From Candidatus Merdivicinus intestinigallinarum (GTDB lineage Bacteria > Bacillota > Clostridia > Oscillospirales > Ruminococcaceae): a stretch of 64,000 nt of DNA. The notes below the pieces were generated by a model, which saw nothing but the letters and a program-made list of their open reading frames with translations, searched no databases and was not told where the DNA came from. Shown here piece after piece: positions 42,697-51,181 of this stretch. The translations under genes and the position numbers were made by a program. The DNA is taken from contig DVOW01000021.1 in the NCBI GenBank assembly GCA_018713335.1, positions 1-64,000 on the forward strand, in the 5' to 3' direction. The stretch's first letter is position 1; every line of letters begins with the position of its first letter.

Positions 42697-42893
42697 AAAA
42701 GTTTTACTCGATTTTTTTCAAAAAATCGCAGGGGTGGAGGGGACAGAGTCCCTCCTCGCCCATCGCAATGGGCGAAATCCAATCTCTTCGCGGCTCGGCC
42801 GCGAACCAAAAAAGAATAGCGAGCCCGCAGGCTCGCCGCGGATGACCCCGCGCTTGGATTTTGCAAGCAAAATCCAAGTTTGGAACTTCCTAA
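42697..42893 (+). repeat. Structured intergenic repeat, family 2, copy A
   Basis: About 200 bases of back-to-back hairpins: 42709-42728; 42736-42755 (loop CAGAG); 42757-42774; 42787-42805 (loop TCG); 42819-42836 (loop CGCA); 42853-42878. A 36-base segment (42818-42853) is identical to 63909-63944. Other stems differ from copy B yet still pair. A promoter-like TATACT (42679-42684) lies just before. No ORF is supported in 42604-43006. Confidence 0.75.
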
Positions 42894-42976
42894 CATTCTC
42901 TCCACAGCTCATTTGCGCCAGCAAAATAGAAACTTTTGTGTAATGTACCAATCGAGTGACCTTTTTCAACCTTCCA

Positions 42977-43005
42977 GCCGTCCTCCAAATGGGGGACGGC
43001 GTTTT
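42977..43005 (+). terminator. Hairpin terminator, direct-repeat copy 2
   Basis: Same 24-base hairpin as 42609-42632, here followed by GTTTTCTC, so it would act on plus-strand transcripts and lies at the end of the minus-strand gene that follows. Confidence 0.7.
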
Positions 43006-43006
43006 C

Positions 43007-43972
43007 TCAATCAAAATCCATATTGGCGAAGATGCGCTCCATCCGTTCGTCCGGGAAACGCCGGTCGATAAACTGGGAAAAGACATTTTCCGCCGGTTCC
43101 CCGTGGACCCGGGCGCTCCACCGGGCTATGGCCAGCACCGTGACGGCTGCGTTGAAAGCCAGCAGGGCCGCCAGGACCCAGGTAAGGATCTTTCCCGTCT
43201 TGTTGGGGATCTTTAAGATCCATTTGGCCATGCGGGGGTAGAGGTTCTTGATCCACAAAACCCCTAAAAATCCCCAGAAAATCGAGTACAGCAGGCAGAT
43301 GCGGCCGTTGATGTTAAAGGGCATCCCGCTGTAGTCCCAGGACCGGGAGCCGAACACCAGCTCCTGCCCCCAGGAGCAGAAGTATTCCACCGCGCTGCCC
43401 ACGATCATGCCTCCGGCAAAGGAAAACAGGCTGCTGCGGTTTCGGAAACGGAACAGGGTCAGGGTTAAAGCCGCCGCCCCGAAACCGTAAAGCAGGTTGA
43501 AGGGGCCGTAAACCAGTCCCGCCCGGCTTTCGATGTAGACGTTTTTCACCAGGCACCAGAGCATTTCGATGACCACCCCGGCAAAGCTGCCGATGAGGCA
43601 GACCCAGAACAGCTTGTAGAGGTTCACGCCCTGGGCGAAATGCCGGCATTTTTTCTCCTCCAGGTCAATGACGGAGTTGGCCGGAGCCGCCGCGATAAAC
43701 CGGCGCTTTTTCCGGCTGGCCTTGACGTCGTGGAGCCGCGCCCCCAATTCATCCGCTTCGGCGGAGGTTTGCAGATAGGCTTTCATAAAACCGGAGGACA
43801 CTTTTTTCAGGGAGGAGATCTCCGCGTCAACATCGCTGTAAAGCTGCTCCTCGTTCTCCCTGTTTTCCGCCTTCTGGGCCAGCTGCACGGCATACTCATG
43901 GGCCTGCTTCTGGGTCCCCTTTTGAAAAGCTTTCAGGTGCTCCTCCATTTGGGTATATTTGTTTTGTTCCAT
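43007..43972 (-). CDS. CmpB-type putative ABC-transporter membrane protein
   Basis: A 321-residue protein. Residues 1 to about 105 are a charged, partly coiled-coil cytoplasmic segment. The rest has about five to six membrane helices with the CmpB/PF06541-like stretches YGPFNLLYGFGA, SAVEYFCSW and SWDYSGMPFNINGRICL. The family is annotated as putative ABC-transporter type IV but its role is not known. The frame is open far upstream; I start at 43972, where AAGGAGAAGCCC precedes the ATG. The 226-bp gap before the next gene holds a TATAAT (44108-44113) but no supported gene. Confidence 0.8.
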   Translation of the reverse strand: MEQNKYTQMEEHLKAFQKGTQKQAHEYAVQLAQKAENRENEEQLYSDVDAEISSLKKVSSGFMKAYLQTSAEADELGARLHDVKASRKKRRFIAAAPANSVIDLEEKKCRHFAQGVNLYKLFWVCLIGSFAGVVIEMLWCLVKNVYIESRAGLVYGPFNLLYGFGAAALTLTLFRFRNRSSLFSFAGGMIVGSAVEYFCSWGQELVFGSRSWDYSGMPFNINGRICLLYSIFWGFLGVLWIKNLYPRMAKWILKIPNKTGKILTWVLAALLAFNAAVTVLAIARWSARVHGEPAENVFSQFIDRRFPDERMERIFANMDFD

Positions 43973-44198
43973 GGGCTTCTCCTTGTGATGTAGGTCTGGT
44001 AATATTGTACCATATTTCCGAGGGAAAGCAAGGACATTAGAAAAACTTAATCTTTTGCCCCTCAATACTTTATTATGCAGAGTATGGATTTTTATGAGGA
44101 AAAAGATTATAATGAAGATGTTGTGATTACCGGAGAAAAGAGAAGAGCAAGGTACCGGCGGAACACGCCGCTGTTTTGAGGATAAAGAAGGGAGAATC

Positions 44199-45299
44199 AT
44201 GGAGGAGAATCGAGCCCATTCCAAGACCATGATGCTGATCGTGGACGATGTGGAAATGAACCGGGCGATTTTAAGCGCGATTTTTGAAGACCAGTACCAG
44301 ATCCTGGAGGCGGAAAACGGGCTGCAGGCCCTGGAGCTGATCCGGGCCCATTCCGATGCCATTGCCGCGGTGCTTTTGGACGTGGTCATGCCGGAAATGG
44401 ACGGGATATCCCTATTGCGGGCCATGAAGGAGGAAAACCTGGGACAGGACCTTCCGGTGTTTTTGATCACCGCCGACGCCTCGGAAAAAAATATGTATTT
44501 AGGTTATGAGCTGGGGGTCAAGGATATCATCGAAAAGCCCTTTATCCCCCACTTTTTGAAGCAGCGCATCGACGGGGTGGTGGAGCTTTACAAAACCAAG
44601 GCCGAATTGCAGGACACCATCCAGCACCAGGCGGAGATCATTGAGGAAAAAGTCGGGGAAGTCCGGGATTTAAGCGACAGCATGATCGAGGCCCTGGCTT
44701 TGGCCATTGAGTTCCGCAGCGGCGAAACCGGCCAGCACGTCCAGAGCATCCGTGCCTTGACTGCCGGTGCATTGAAAGCCATGCGGGAACGGGGCGTGCC
44801 GGGCTGCGGCTTTACCGACGAGCAGATCGAGCAGATCTCTTTGGCAGCTATCCTCCACGACCTGGGCAAGATCGCGGTGCCCGACGGCATCCTCAATAAG
44901 CCCGGCCGCCTGACCAAGGAAGAATACGAGATCATGAAGGGGCACGCCTTGAAGGGGGCGGAGCTTTTGGAGAAGCTCCCCAATCGGGACAAGAACCCCA
45001 TCTTTTCCTATGCCTGGGATATCTGCCGCCACCACCACGAACGGTGGGACGGCTCCGGTTACCCGGACGGGCTGAAGGGGGAGGAAAACAGCCTGGAGGC
45101 CCAAATCGTGGCCATGGCGGACGTTTACGACGCCCTAATCAGCCCCCGGTGCTACAAGGCCCCCTTTTCCCGGGAGGAAGCGGCCCGCATGATGCGGGAC
45201 GGGGAGTGCGGGATGTTCAATCCGGAACTGCTTCCCATATTTTTGGAGGTCAGCAGCCGCCTGACGGAGGAACGGGGAGCTGGCCGTGAAGGGGAATAA
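44199..45299 (+). CDS. Response regulator with HD-GYP domain
   Basis: A 366-residue protein with an N-terminal receiver (phosphoacceptor D61 in LLDVVMPEMDG, IEKPF at the switch) and a C-terminal HD-GYP domain (ILHDLGKIAVPDGILNK and HHHERWDGSGYPDGLKGE). HD-GYP proteins hydrolyse cyclic di-GMP or related dinucleotides; the metal ligands and GYP loop are present, so it should be active. No kinase gene is adjacent. GGGAGAATC lies just upstream of the ATG. It lies three bases before the LysO pair. Confidence 0.92.
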   Translation: MEENRAHSKTMMLIVDDVEMNRAILSAIFEDQYQILEAENGLQALELIRAHSDAIAAVLLDVVMPEMDGISLLRAMKEENLGQDLPVFLITADASEKNMYLGYELGVKDIIEKPFIPHFLKQRIDGVVELYKTKAELQDTIQHQAEIIEEKVGEVRDLSDSMIEALALAIEFRSGETGQHVQSIRALTAGALKAMRERGVPGCGFTDEQIEQISLAAILHDLGKIAVPDGILNKPGRLTKEEYEIMKGHALKGAELLEKLPNRDKNPIFSYAWDICRHHHERWDGSGYPDGLKGEENSLEAQIVAMADVYDALISPRCYKAPFSREEAARMMRDGECGMFNPELLPIFLEVSSRLTEERGAGREGE

Positions 45300-45301
45300 A
45301 C

Positions 45302-45598
45302 TTGCTGATTTTAGGGATTTTTGCTGTGGGGATCCTGGTGGGATACCGGTGGTTCCCGGAAAAATTAAAGCGGCCCAATTCCGTTTTGCAGCTCCTGTGC
45401 ATTGCGGCGCTGGTGTTCTGCATGGGGGCCATGCTGGGCAGAAGGGAAAACTTTTTTGAGGAGCTGGGACGCCTGGGGCTTGATAGCCTGCTTTTAGCGG
45501 TCATCCCCATGGCCTGCTCGGCCCTTTTGGTCTTCGCGGCCACCAAATGGTGGGGGAAGCGGAACAAGAAACAGGCAGACGGGGAGGAAAAATCTTGA
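45302..45598 (+). CDS. LysO-type lysine exporter, small N-terminal subunit
   Basis: A 98-residue membrane protein with three hydrophobic helices, matching the N-terminal third of Escherichia coli LysO (YbjE). It starts at TTG just after the HD-GYP stop; no clear ribosome-binding site is seen beyond GGGGA. The next gene encodes the remaining part, so the exporter is split in two, a known arrangement in Firmicutes. The stop overlaps the next TTG start. Confidence 0.75.
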   Translation: MLILGIFAVGILVGYRWFPEKLKRPNSVLQLLCIAALVFCMGAMLGRRENFFEELGRLGLDSLLLAVIPMACSALLVFAATKWWGKRNKKQADGEEKS

Positions 45599-46197
45599 CA
45601 ATACTCATCCTGATTGCGCTGGCCGCGGGGATATTCTGCGGCCGGTTCCTCTTCTCTGCCCAGGCCGCCGCCCTGGCCGGGGATTTATCTGACTGGATTT
45701 TGATGCTATTAATGTTTTCCGTGGGCGTCAGCGTCGGGACCAACAAGGACCTGTTTCGGCGGCTGCGGCGCATGGACCTGCGGGTGTGGATGGTGCCGGC
45801 GGGGGTAATTCTCGGCTCCATGGCCGGCGGGGCCTTGTGTTCGCTGTTTGTCAGCCTGGGGTTCTGGGAAAGCGTCGGCGTCAGCGCCGGCATGGGCTGG
45901 TACAGCCTGTGCGGCGTCATGCTGTCGGACTTTTACGGGGCCGATGTGGGGGCGGTGGCCTTTTTGAGCAACCTCCTGCGGGAGATCCTCTCCTTCCTGA
46001 CCATCCCCCTGGCGGTGCGCTGGCTGAACCCCTACGCGGCCATTTCCCTGGCCGGGGCCACCAGCGAGGACACCACCCTGCCGGTGCTTATCCGCCACAC
46101 TTCGGCGGAAATGGTGGTCTATTCGGTCGTCAACGGCGTACTTACCAGTGCCGCCATACCCGTCCTGCTGCGGCTCATCTATGACATGGGCCGGTAG
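45595..46197 (+). CDS. LysO-type lysine exporter, large subunit
   Basis: A 200-residue membrane protein (DUF340/LysO). GMGWYSLCGVMLSDFYG and FLSNLLREILSFLTIPLAVR are family hallmarks, with SLAGATSEDTTLPV containing acidic residues thought to couple transport. I choose the TTG at 45595, which overlaps the preceding stop as TTGA and has GGGGAGG upstream. Together with the small subunit it should export L-lysine or a lysine analogue. Confidence 0.85.
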   Translation: MTILILIALAAGIFCGRFLFSAQAAALAGDLSDWILMLLMFSVGVSVGTNKDLFRRLRRMDLRVWMVPAGVILGSMAGGALCSLFVSLGFWESVGVSAGMGWYSLCGVMLSDFYGADVGAVAFLSNLLREILSFLTIPLAVRWLNPYAAISLAGATSEDTTLPVLIRHTSAEMVVYSVVNGVLTSAAIPVLLRLIYDMGR

Positions 46198-46318
46198 GCT
46201 GACTTGTGGAACATAAGAAAAAATTAAGAAGTTTTTGCGGAAAAAAGGAAAAAATCTCTTTTTTTGTCCCGCCGCCTATGGTATACTGTATAAAAAGGAG
46301 ATAGAAGGAGGACATGGT

Positions 46319-47662
46319 ATGAAAAAACTGACGGCGCTTTTTCTTGCACTGATTATGACGATTGTGATATGCGCCCCGGTTGTAAACGCGGAGGATGACC
46401 CGGAGCTGGGCTTTTCCGTATCAAGCCAGGCGGCTTATCTGGTAAATAATGAAACGGGAATAGTTATCTACGAAAAAAATCCGGATCAAAAAATGGACCC
46501 GGCTTCCTTAGCGATGATTATGACGGCCATTGTGGCCATTGAAAACTGCCCGGACCTGGAAAACACCGTGGTGACGGCCCCGACTTATATTTTTGACGAG
46601 ATCTTCCTGCTGGGCGCCATGAACGTGGACATGAAGCACGGGGAAGAGGCCCGGATGATCGACCTGCTTTACGCCATGATGCTGCGGACAGCCTGTGAAT
46701 GCGCCAATATTATCGCCGACTATATCGGCGGCGGCAGCATTGACACTTTCGTGGGGATGATGAACCAGAAGGCCCAGGAAATCGGGGCAACCAACACCCA
46801 TTTCGCCAATCCCCACGGCCTGCCCAATGACGAACAGTACACCACGGCACGGGATATGTATCTGATCACAAAATACGCCATGGAGATGGACCCCATCTTC
46901 ATGCAGATCGCCACTTCCACCGAATACACCATGCCCGCCACCAACAAGCACTCTTCGGAACGGACCATCTACCACACCAACGACATGATGAGCGAAAGCC
47001 GCGGCGGCACCTGGTATTATCCCTATGTCAAGGGGATCAAGACGGCCTCTACGGAAAACGGCCGGAATTTGGTTTCCACCGCCGTCAAGGACGCCTATTC
47101 CTACACCCTGGTGACCCTGGGGGCCCAGCGGTATTACGACAATGGGGACCAGCTTTCCGACAACATGGCCTTTGTGGACGCGAAGCAGCTTTACGAGTGG
47201 GCCTTTAACAACTGGGGCATCCGTTCGGTGGTGAAAACCTCCACCATTATCACCAGCGTCAAGGTGGAAATGGGGAAAGATGTGGACGAGATCACTGTTT
47301 TCCCGGACCAGGATGTGGATTATCTGATGCGGATGGACATCGATATGAGCTCCCTCCAGCAGGTGATCAACCTGCCGGATTCGGTGGACGCGCCCATTAC
47401 CGCCGGACAGGTCCTGGGGACCATGGACTTGAAGCTGGCGGACACCAATATCGCCACTGTCAACCTGGTGGCCAGCGAGAGCGTGGAGCGCAGCACCTGG
47501 CTTTACATTGTCCGGGGCATCCAGAACTTTTTCGGCTCCATCTGGCTGAAGCTCATTGTGGCGCTGCTGCTCCTGCTGGTGGCCGCTTATATTGCCTTTA
47601 TGATCCTGACCAACAACCGCAACAAGAAGCGCCGCCGCCGCAAAATGAAACGGCATTTTTAA
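46319..47662 (+). CDS. D,D-carboxypeptidase homologue lacking all catalytic motifs
   Basis: A 447-residue protein with a signal peptide (1 to about 24), an S11/DacA-like domain, a PBP5-C-like domain and a C-terminal membrane anchor (about 403-430) with a polybasic tail. The three penicillin-binding motifs are all changed: SxxK is S63-L-A-M66, SxN is T124-A-C126, and KTG is K241-T-A243. The surrounding sequence (MDPASLAMIMTA, FANPHGLPND, GIKTASTENGRNL) is well kept, so this is a folded pseudoenzyme, not a decayed gene. It lies in a cell-wall block before ddl and murI. AAGGAGG lies upstream. Confidence 0.85.
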   Translation: MKKLTALFLALIMTIVICAPVVNAEDDPELGFSVSSQAAYLVNNETGIVIYEKNPDQKMDPASLAMIMTAIVAIENCPDLENTVVTAPTYIFDEIFLLGAMNVDMKHGEEARMIDLLYAMMLRTACECANIIADYIGGGSIDTFVGMMNQKAQEIGATNTHFANPHGLPNDEQYTTARDMYLITKYAMEMDPIFMQIATSTEYTMPATNKHSSERTIYHTNDMMSESRGGTWYYPYVKGIKTASTENGRNLVSTAVKDAYSYTLVTLGAQRYYDNGDQLSDNMAFVDAKQLYEWAFNNWGIRSVVKTSTIITSVKVEMGKDVDEITVFPDQDVDYLMRMDIDMSSLQQVINLPDSVDAPITAGQVLGTMDLKLADTNIATVNLVASESVERSTWLYIVRGIQNFFGSIWLKLIVALLLLLVAAYIAFMILTNNRNKKRRRRKMKRHF

Positions 47663-47680
47663 GAAAGAGGAAAATATTGC

Positions 47681-48571
47681 ATGATCTTTGATTTGAGTTT
47701 TTTGGATTTGGAATTGGAGGCGGCCAAGACCGGTTCCCTTTCCCCTGCGTTAACGGGCCATCCCGCCTTCCGCGCCATAGCGGAGCACGAAGCGGAATTG
47801 CAGCGCCCGGTCTGGGACGCAGACAGCTTTTCAACCCGTTTTTCGGCCGCGGCGGCGGGAAAAGAAGGGGACTGGGGGCTTGCCCCGTTATTTCAGGAGC
47901 GTGAAAGGCTGGAAGGCTTCAGAGACTGGTTGGAAACGGAAAAGGAAGCCCTGACCGCCCTGGTGCGCCAGCAGCTGGAACGGTTTACGGGAGTCCCGCA
48001 GAATCCTGAGTTGCGCTGCATCCCTTATGTGGGCAGTTATGACGCGGGCTTCAGCCCGGACGTGGGGAACGGAGCGATTTACCTGAACCTGCCGGTTTTG
48101 TCCTCAAGGGAGGGCTTTTTGGAAACTCTGGTCCACGAAAGCTACCATGCCCGGAAAGCGGAACCGAAAACCCGCCAAAAGGCCAAACAACTTGAATTTC
48201 AATCTTCCCCCATGACACAGCTGCTATTTTTTACCGCGGAGGAAGGAGCCGCAAGCCTGGTGGGGAATAATGGACTGCTGGCGTCCCAGCATCCGGTCAT
48301 TCCGCTGCGCGCCGCAGAGGAAGGGTACGCGGAACTGAAACAGCTCCTCGGCAGGTTCTGCGGGCAGGAACTGGATGAGCAGGCGGCGCTGGAAGCCTTT
48401 TTGCAGACGGACTGCTGCTATACAGGCGGCGTTTACATTGCTTACAGCGTGTGGAAGGCATACGGCCGGGACGGGATGGATACCTGGTCCGCCCGGGCGG
48501 ATTTGGACGCTTATTATCAGGCGTTCCGGTCCGCCCCGCAGGGAGCGGACTGGCCGGCGCTTTCCTTGTAA
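47681..48571 (+). CDS. HExxH metallopeptidase-like protein
   Basis: A 296-residue soluble protein. HESYH in ETLVHESYHARK (about residues 147-158) is a gluzincin-type zinc site, with AAEEGYAEL downstream offering a possible third ligand. DAGFSPDVGNGAIYLNL precedes it. The build resembles DUF2268/DUF5700-type predicted Zn proteases, but I do not recognise a named family member. It follows the carboxypeptidase homologue by 18 bases and precedes ddl, so a role in the cell wall or in stress is possible but not shown. GAGGAAAAT lies upstream. Confidence 0.65.
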   Translation: MIFDLSFLDLELEAAKTGSLSPALTGHPAFRAIAEHEAELQRPVWDADSFSTRFSAAAAGKEGDWGLAPLFQERERLEGFRDWLETEKEALTALVRQQLERFTGVPQNPELRCIPYVGSYDAGFSPDVGNGAIYLNLPVLSSREGFLETLVHESYHARKAEPKTRQKAKQLEFQSSPMTQLLFFTAEEGAASLVGNNGLLASQHPVIPLRAAEEGYAELKQLLGRFCGQELDEQAALEAFLQTDCCYTGGVYIAYSVWKAYGRDGMDTWSARADLDAYYQAFRSAPQGADWPALSL

Positions 48572-48593
48572 ACGGAAAGAGAATCTAGAGAAT

Positions 48594-48629
48594 AGGGACG
48601 CTTCGGCGTCCCTTGGTTATTTTTTCCGC
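48594..48629 (+). terminator. Terminator after the HExxH gene
   Basis: Stem AGGGACGC (48594-48601)/GCGTCCCT (48606-48613) with a TTCG tetraloop, followed by TGGTTATTTTTTCC. Confidence 0.85.
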
Positions 48630-48675
48630 CCTTTCGGCGTATATTTCCGTATCCGGCCCTTTCTGGAAAAATAAG

Positions 48676-48704
48676 TTGAAAAGGTAAAGGAAATATGCTA
48701 TAAT
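48676..48704 (+). promoter_or_regulatory. Promoter of ddl-murI
   Basis: TTGAAA (48676-48681) and TATAAT (48699-48704), 17-bp spacer, about 105 bases before ddl. The leader contains a GC-rich inverted repeat near 48764-48790. Confidence 0.8.
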
Positions 48705-48808
48705 AACTTAGTTATAGGATGGAGGTTTCTGCGAACTGCGGCCTCCCAATGGAAAATATCCTGCCGGCCGGGAGCTTCCCGCCGGCGGGGGCAATAGGAG
48801 GAATCCGT

Positions 48809-49888
48809 ATGGCAAAACAACGCATCGCCGTCATCTTTGGCGGCGCATCTTCCGAGCATGAAGTGTCCTGCGTGTCCGCAGGCTCGGTAATCTCCAATAT
48901 CCCCAAGGACGAATACGAAGTGGTCTGCATCGGCATCACCAAAAAAGGAAAGTGGCTCTTTTATCCCGGCGAATGGGACCGCATCGCCACCGGCGAATGG
49001 GAAAAGGACCCGGACTGCTGCGCCTGTATGCTCAGCATGGACAACGCAAAGCGGGGCATTTACAAAATCCTGGACGACCAGACGGTTTCCTTTTTGTCCA
49101 TCGACTGCTTCTTCCCGGTGCTCCACGGCAAAAACGGGGAGGACGGCACCATCCAGGGGCTGTTTGAGCTTTGCATGGCCCCCTATGTGGGCTGCGACAC
49201 CTGTTCTTCAGCCATCTGCATGGACAAAGCCTACGCCCACACGATCTTAGAAAGCGCAGGCATCCGCATGGCCCCTTACATCCTCTGCCGCCGCAGCGAC
49301 AAGTTCCGCCCGGAGCAGGTGGCCCAGAAGGTGGTGGACAGCTTTGGCTTCCCGGTATTTGTCAAGCCCGCCAACGCCGGCTCTTCCGTTGGGGTGTCCA
49401 AGGCTAAGGACGAAAACGAGCTGGAGCAGGCCATCAAGCTGGCTTTTGTCCACGATGACAAGGTTTTGGTGGAAAAAGCCATCCGCGGGGTGGAAGTGGA
49501 GTGCGCGGTTTTGGGCAACGGTGACCCCCAGGCTTCGGTTTTAGGGGAAATCACCCCGGCCAACGAGTTTTACGACTACGAGGCCAAGTATGAAAACGCC
49601 GCTTCCGAGCTGCACATCCCGGCCCGTATCAGCCAGGAGCTTTCCTACCAGGTTCGGGGCATCGCCGTGGAGGCCTTCCAAGCCATGGGCTGTACCGGAC
49701 TTGCCCGGGTGGACTTCTTTGTGGACCCCATCACCGGGGACATCTGGCTCAACGAGCTGAACACCATGCCCGGCTTTACCAGCATCAGCATGTACCCGAA
49801 GCTGTGGGAGGCCACCGGCCTGACCTACGGCGCGCTGCTGGATAAGCTCATTAAATTGGCCATGGAAAGGGCGGAAATCGATGGATAA
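48809..49888 (+). CDS. ddl: D-alanine--D-alanine ligase
   Basis: Ddl joins two D-alanines for the peptidoglycan stem peptide. The 359-residue protein has FGGASSEHEVSC at the N-terminus, HGKNGEDGTIQG, the ATP-grasp KPANAGSSVGVSK segment, and the omega-loop FYDYEAKY; the tyrosine there favours D-alanine over D-lactate as second substrate. LNELNTMPGFT binds magnesium. An upstream frame extension from 48719 is rejected in favour of the ATG with AGGAGGAAT. It overlaps murI by eight bases. Confidence 0.94.
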   Translation: MAKQRIAVIFGGASSEHEVSCVSAGSVISNIPKDEYEVVCIGITKKGKWLFYPGEWDRIATGEWEKDPDCCACMLSMDNAKRGIYKILDDQTVSFLSIDCFFPVLHGKNGEDGTIQGLFELCMAPYVGCDTCSSAICMDKAYAHTILESAGIRMAPYILCRRSDKFRPEQVAQKVVDSFGFPVFVKPANAGSSVGVSKAKDENELEQAIKLAFVHDDKVLVEKAIRGVEVECAVLGNGDPQASVLGEITPANEFYDYEAKYENAASELHIPARISQELSYQVRGIAVEAFQAMGCTGLARVDFFVDPITGDIWLNELNTMPGFTSISMYPKLWEATGLTYGALLDKLIKLAMERAEIDG

Positions 49889-50723
49889 TCGTCCCATTGG
49901 CGTGCTGGATTCCGGTATGGGGGGATTGACGGCGGTAAGGGAGCTTTTGAAGGTGCTCCCCAAGGAGGACATTGTGTATTTCGGCGACACCGGCCGGGTC
50001 CCTTACGGCACCCGCAGCGCGGAGATCGTCACCCAATACGCCATGCAGGACATTAATTTCCTGCTGAGCCAGGGGGTGAAAATGGTCATTGCCGCCTGCG
50101 GCACTGTCACCACTACCTTACCGAAAGGGCTGTCCGACCAGTTCCTGTTCCCTTATACCGGCGTCTTATATCCCACCGTCCGTGCGGCGCTGAAGGCCAC
50201 CCGGAATGGGAAAATCGGCGTCATCGCTACGGCCACCACCATCCGCACCGGCGCTTACGAACGGGAACTGATGCGGCTCAATCCGGCTGTCCGGGTCTTT
50301 TCCAAGCCCTGCCCGCTGTTTGTCCCCTTGGTGGAAAACGGGTATGTGGACCGGGAAAACCAGGTGACCCGGCTGGTGGCGGAAGAATACCTGGCCCCTT
50401 TGCGGAAAGAAGGGGTGGACACCCTGATTTTGGGCTGCACCCATTATCCGGTCATCGCGCCCATTATCGGGGACCTGATGGGGGAGGAAGTGGCCCTCAT
50501 TGATTCCGGAAAGGCAGCGGCGGACTACGCCAAGGAGCTTTTGGAGGAAAAGGCCCTGCTGGCCGGGCGGGAAAGGAACGGCCAGTGCGGCTTTTATGTC
50601 AGCGATTCACCGGAGCAGTTTGCCGAAAACGCGGCGATGTTTTTAGGCGGGAGCTTCTGCGGGGAAGTGAAAAAAGTGGAGATCACCGGTTATCCCGACA
50701 GCTTCCGCGCGGATTCCTTGTAA
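49881..50723 (+). CDS. murI: Glutamate racemase
   Basis: MurI makes D-glutamate for peptidoglycan. The 280-residue protein has GVLDSGMGGLTA, FGDTGRVPYG, and the two catalytic cysteines C73 (AACGTVTTT) and C186 (LGCTHYP). The first motif has Gly where most racemases have Asn after the cysteine. It is coupled to ddl by an eight-base overlap. AAAGGG lies upstream. Confidence 0.9.
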   Translation: MDNRPIGVLDSGMGGLTAVRELLKVLPKEDIVYFGDTGRVPYGTRSAEIVTQYAMQDINFLLSQGVKMVIAACGTVTTTLPKGLSDQFLFPYTGVLYPTVRAALKATRNGKIGVIATATTIRTGAYERELMRLNPAVRVFSKPCPLFVPLVENGYVDRENQVTRLVAEEYLAPLRKEGVDTLILGCTHYPVIAPIIGDLMGEEVALIDSGKAAADYAKELLEEKALLAGRERNGQCGFYVSDSPEQFAENAAMFLGGSFCGEVKKVEITGYPDSFRADSL

Positions 50724-50738
50724 AGAAAGGCTGAAAAA

Positions 50739-51158
50739 ATGAAAAAGGATGTCAATATCTGCATCAAGGGCGTTTATGTGGCAGAGGAAGAACGCACCAC
50801 CACAGAGCTTTACACAGTGGGCAGCCTCTGCAAGAAAAACGGCCATTATTACCTGACCTACGCGGAAAGCGAAACCACCGGCTTTGAGGGCTGCGTGACC
50901 ACCATGAAGCTGGAAGAGGACCGGGTAACGGTCATCCGGCGAGGTCCCGCCACTGCCCACCTGATCCTGCAGAAGGGGATCCGGAACGTGGGCCGGTACG
51001 AAATGATGGGGACGCTGATGGACATCGGCGTTTACACCGACGGCATGGAAAGCACCATGACGGAAGACGGCGGCTCCCTGCACCTGAAATATACCATGGA
51101 CATGAATTCCGCGCTGCTCAGTGAAAATGAACTGGACATCTCGGTGACACAAATATAA
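50739..51158 (+). CDS. DUF1934 (YwiB-like) beta-barrel protein
   Basis: A 139-residue protein of the DUF1934/YwiB family, predicted small lipocalin-like barrel (RNVGRYEMMGTLMDIGVYT). Its gene is next to argS in many Firmicutes, as here, which supports the call. Function is unknown. It sits between murI and argS with short gaps and its own AAAGG site. Confidence 0.85.
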   Translation: MKKDVNICIKGVYVAEEERTTTELYTVGSLCKKNGHYYLTYAESETTGFEGCVTTMKLEEDRVTVIRRGPATAHLILQKGIRNVGRYEMMGTLMDIGVYTDGMESTMTEDGGSLHLKYTMDMNSALLSENELDISVTQI

Positions 51159-51181
51159 CGGAATGAGAAAGGGTTTTGAAA

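Noticed and set aside
42697..42893. Repeat family 2 as a CRISPR array or an insertion sequence
   Set aside because: There are no regular repeat-spacer units and no transposase frame. The hairpins differ from one another within a copy.
44075..44179. A 34-codon frame before the HD-GYP gene
   Set aside because: No ribosome-binding site and no similarity recognised. The promoter-like TATAAT lies inside it.
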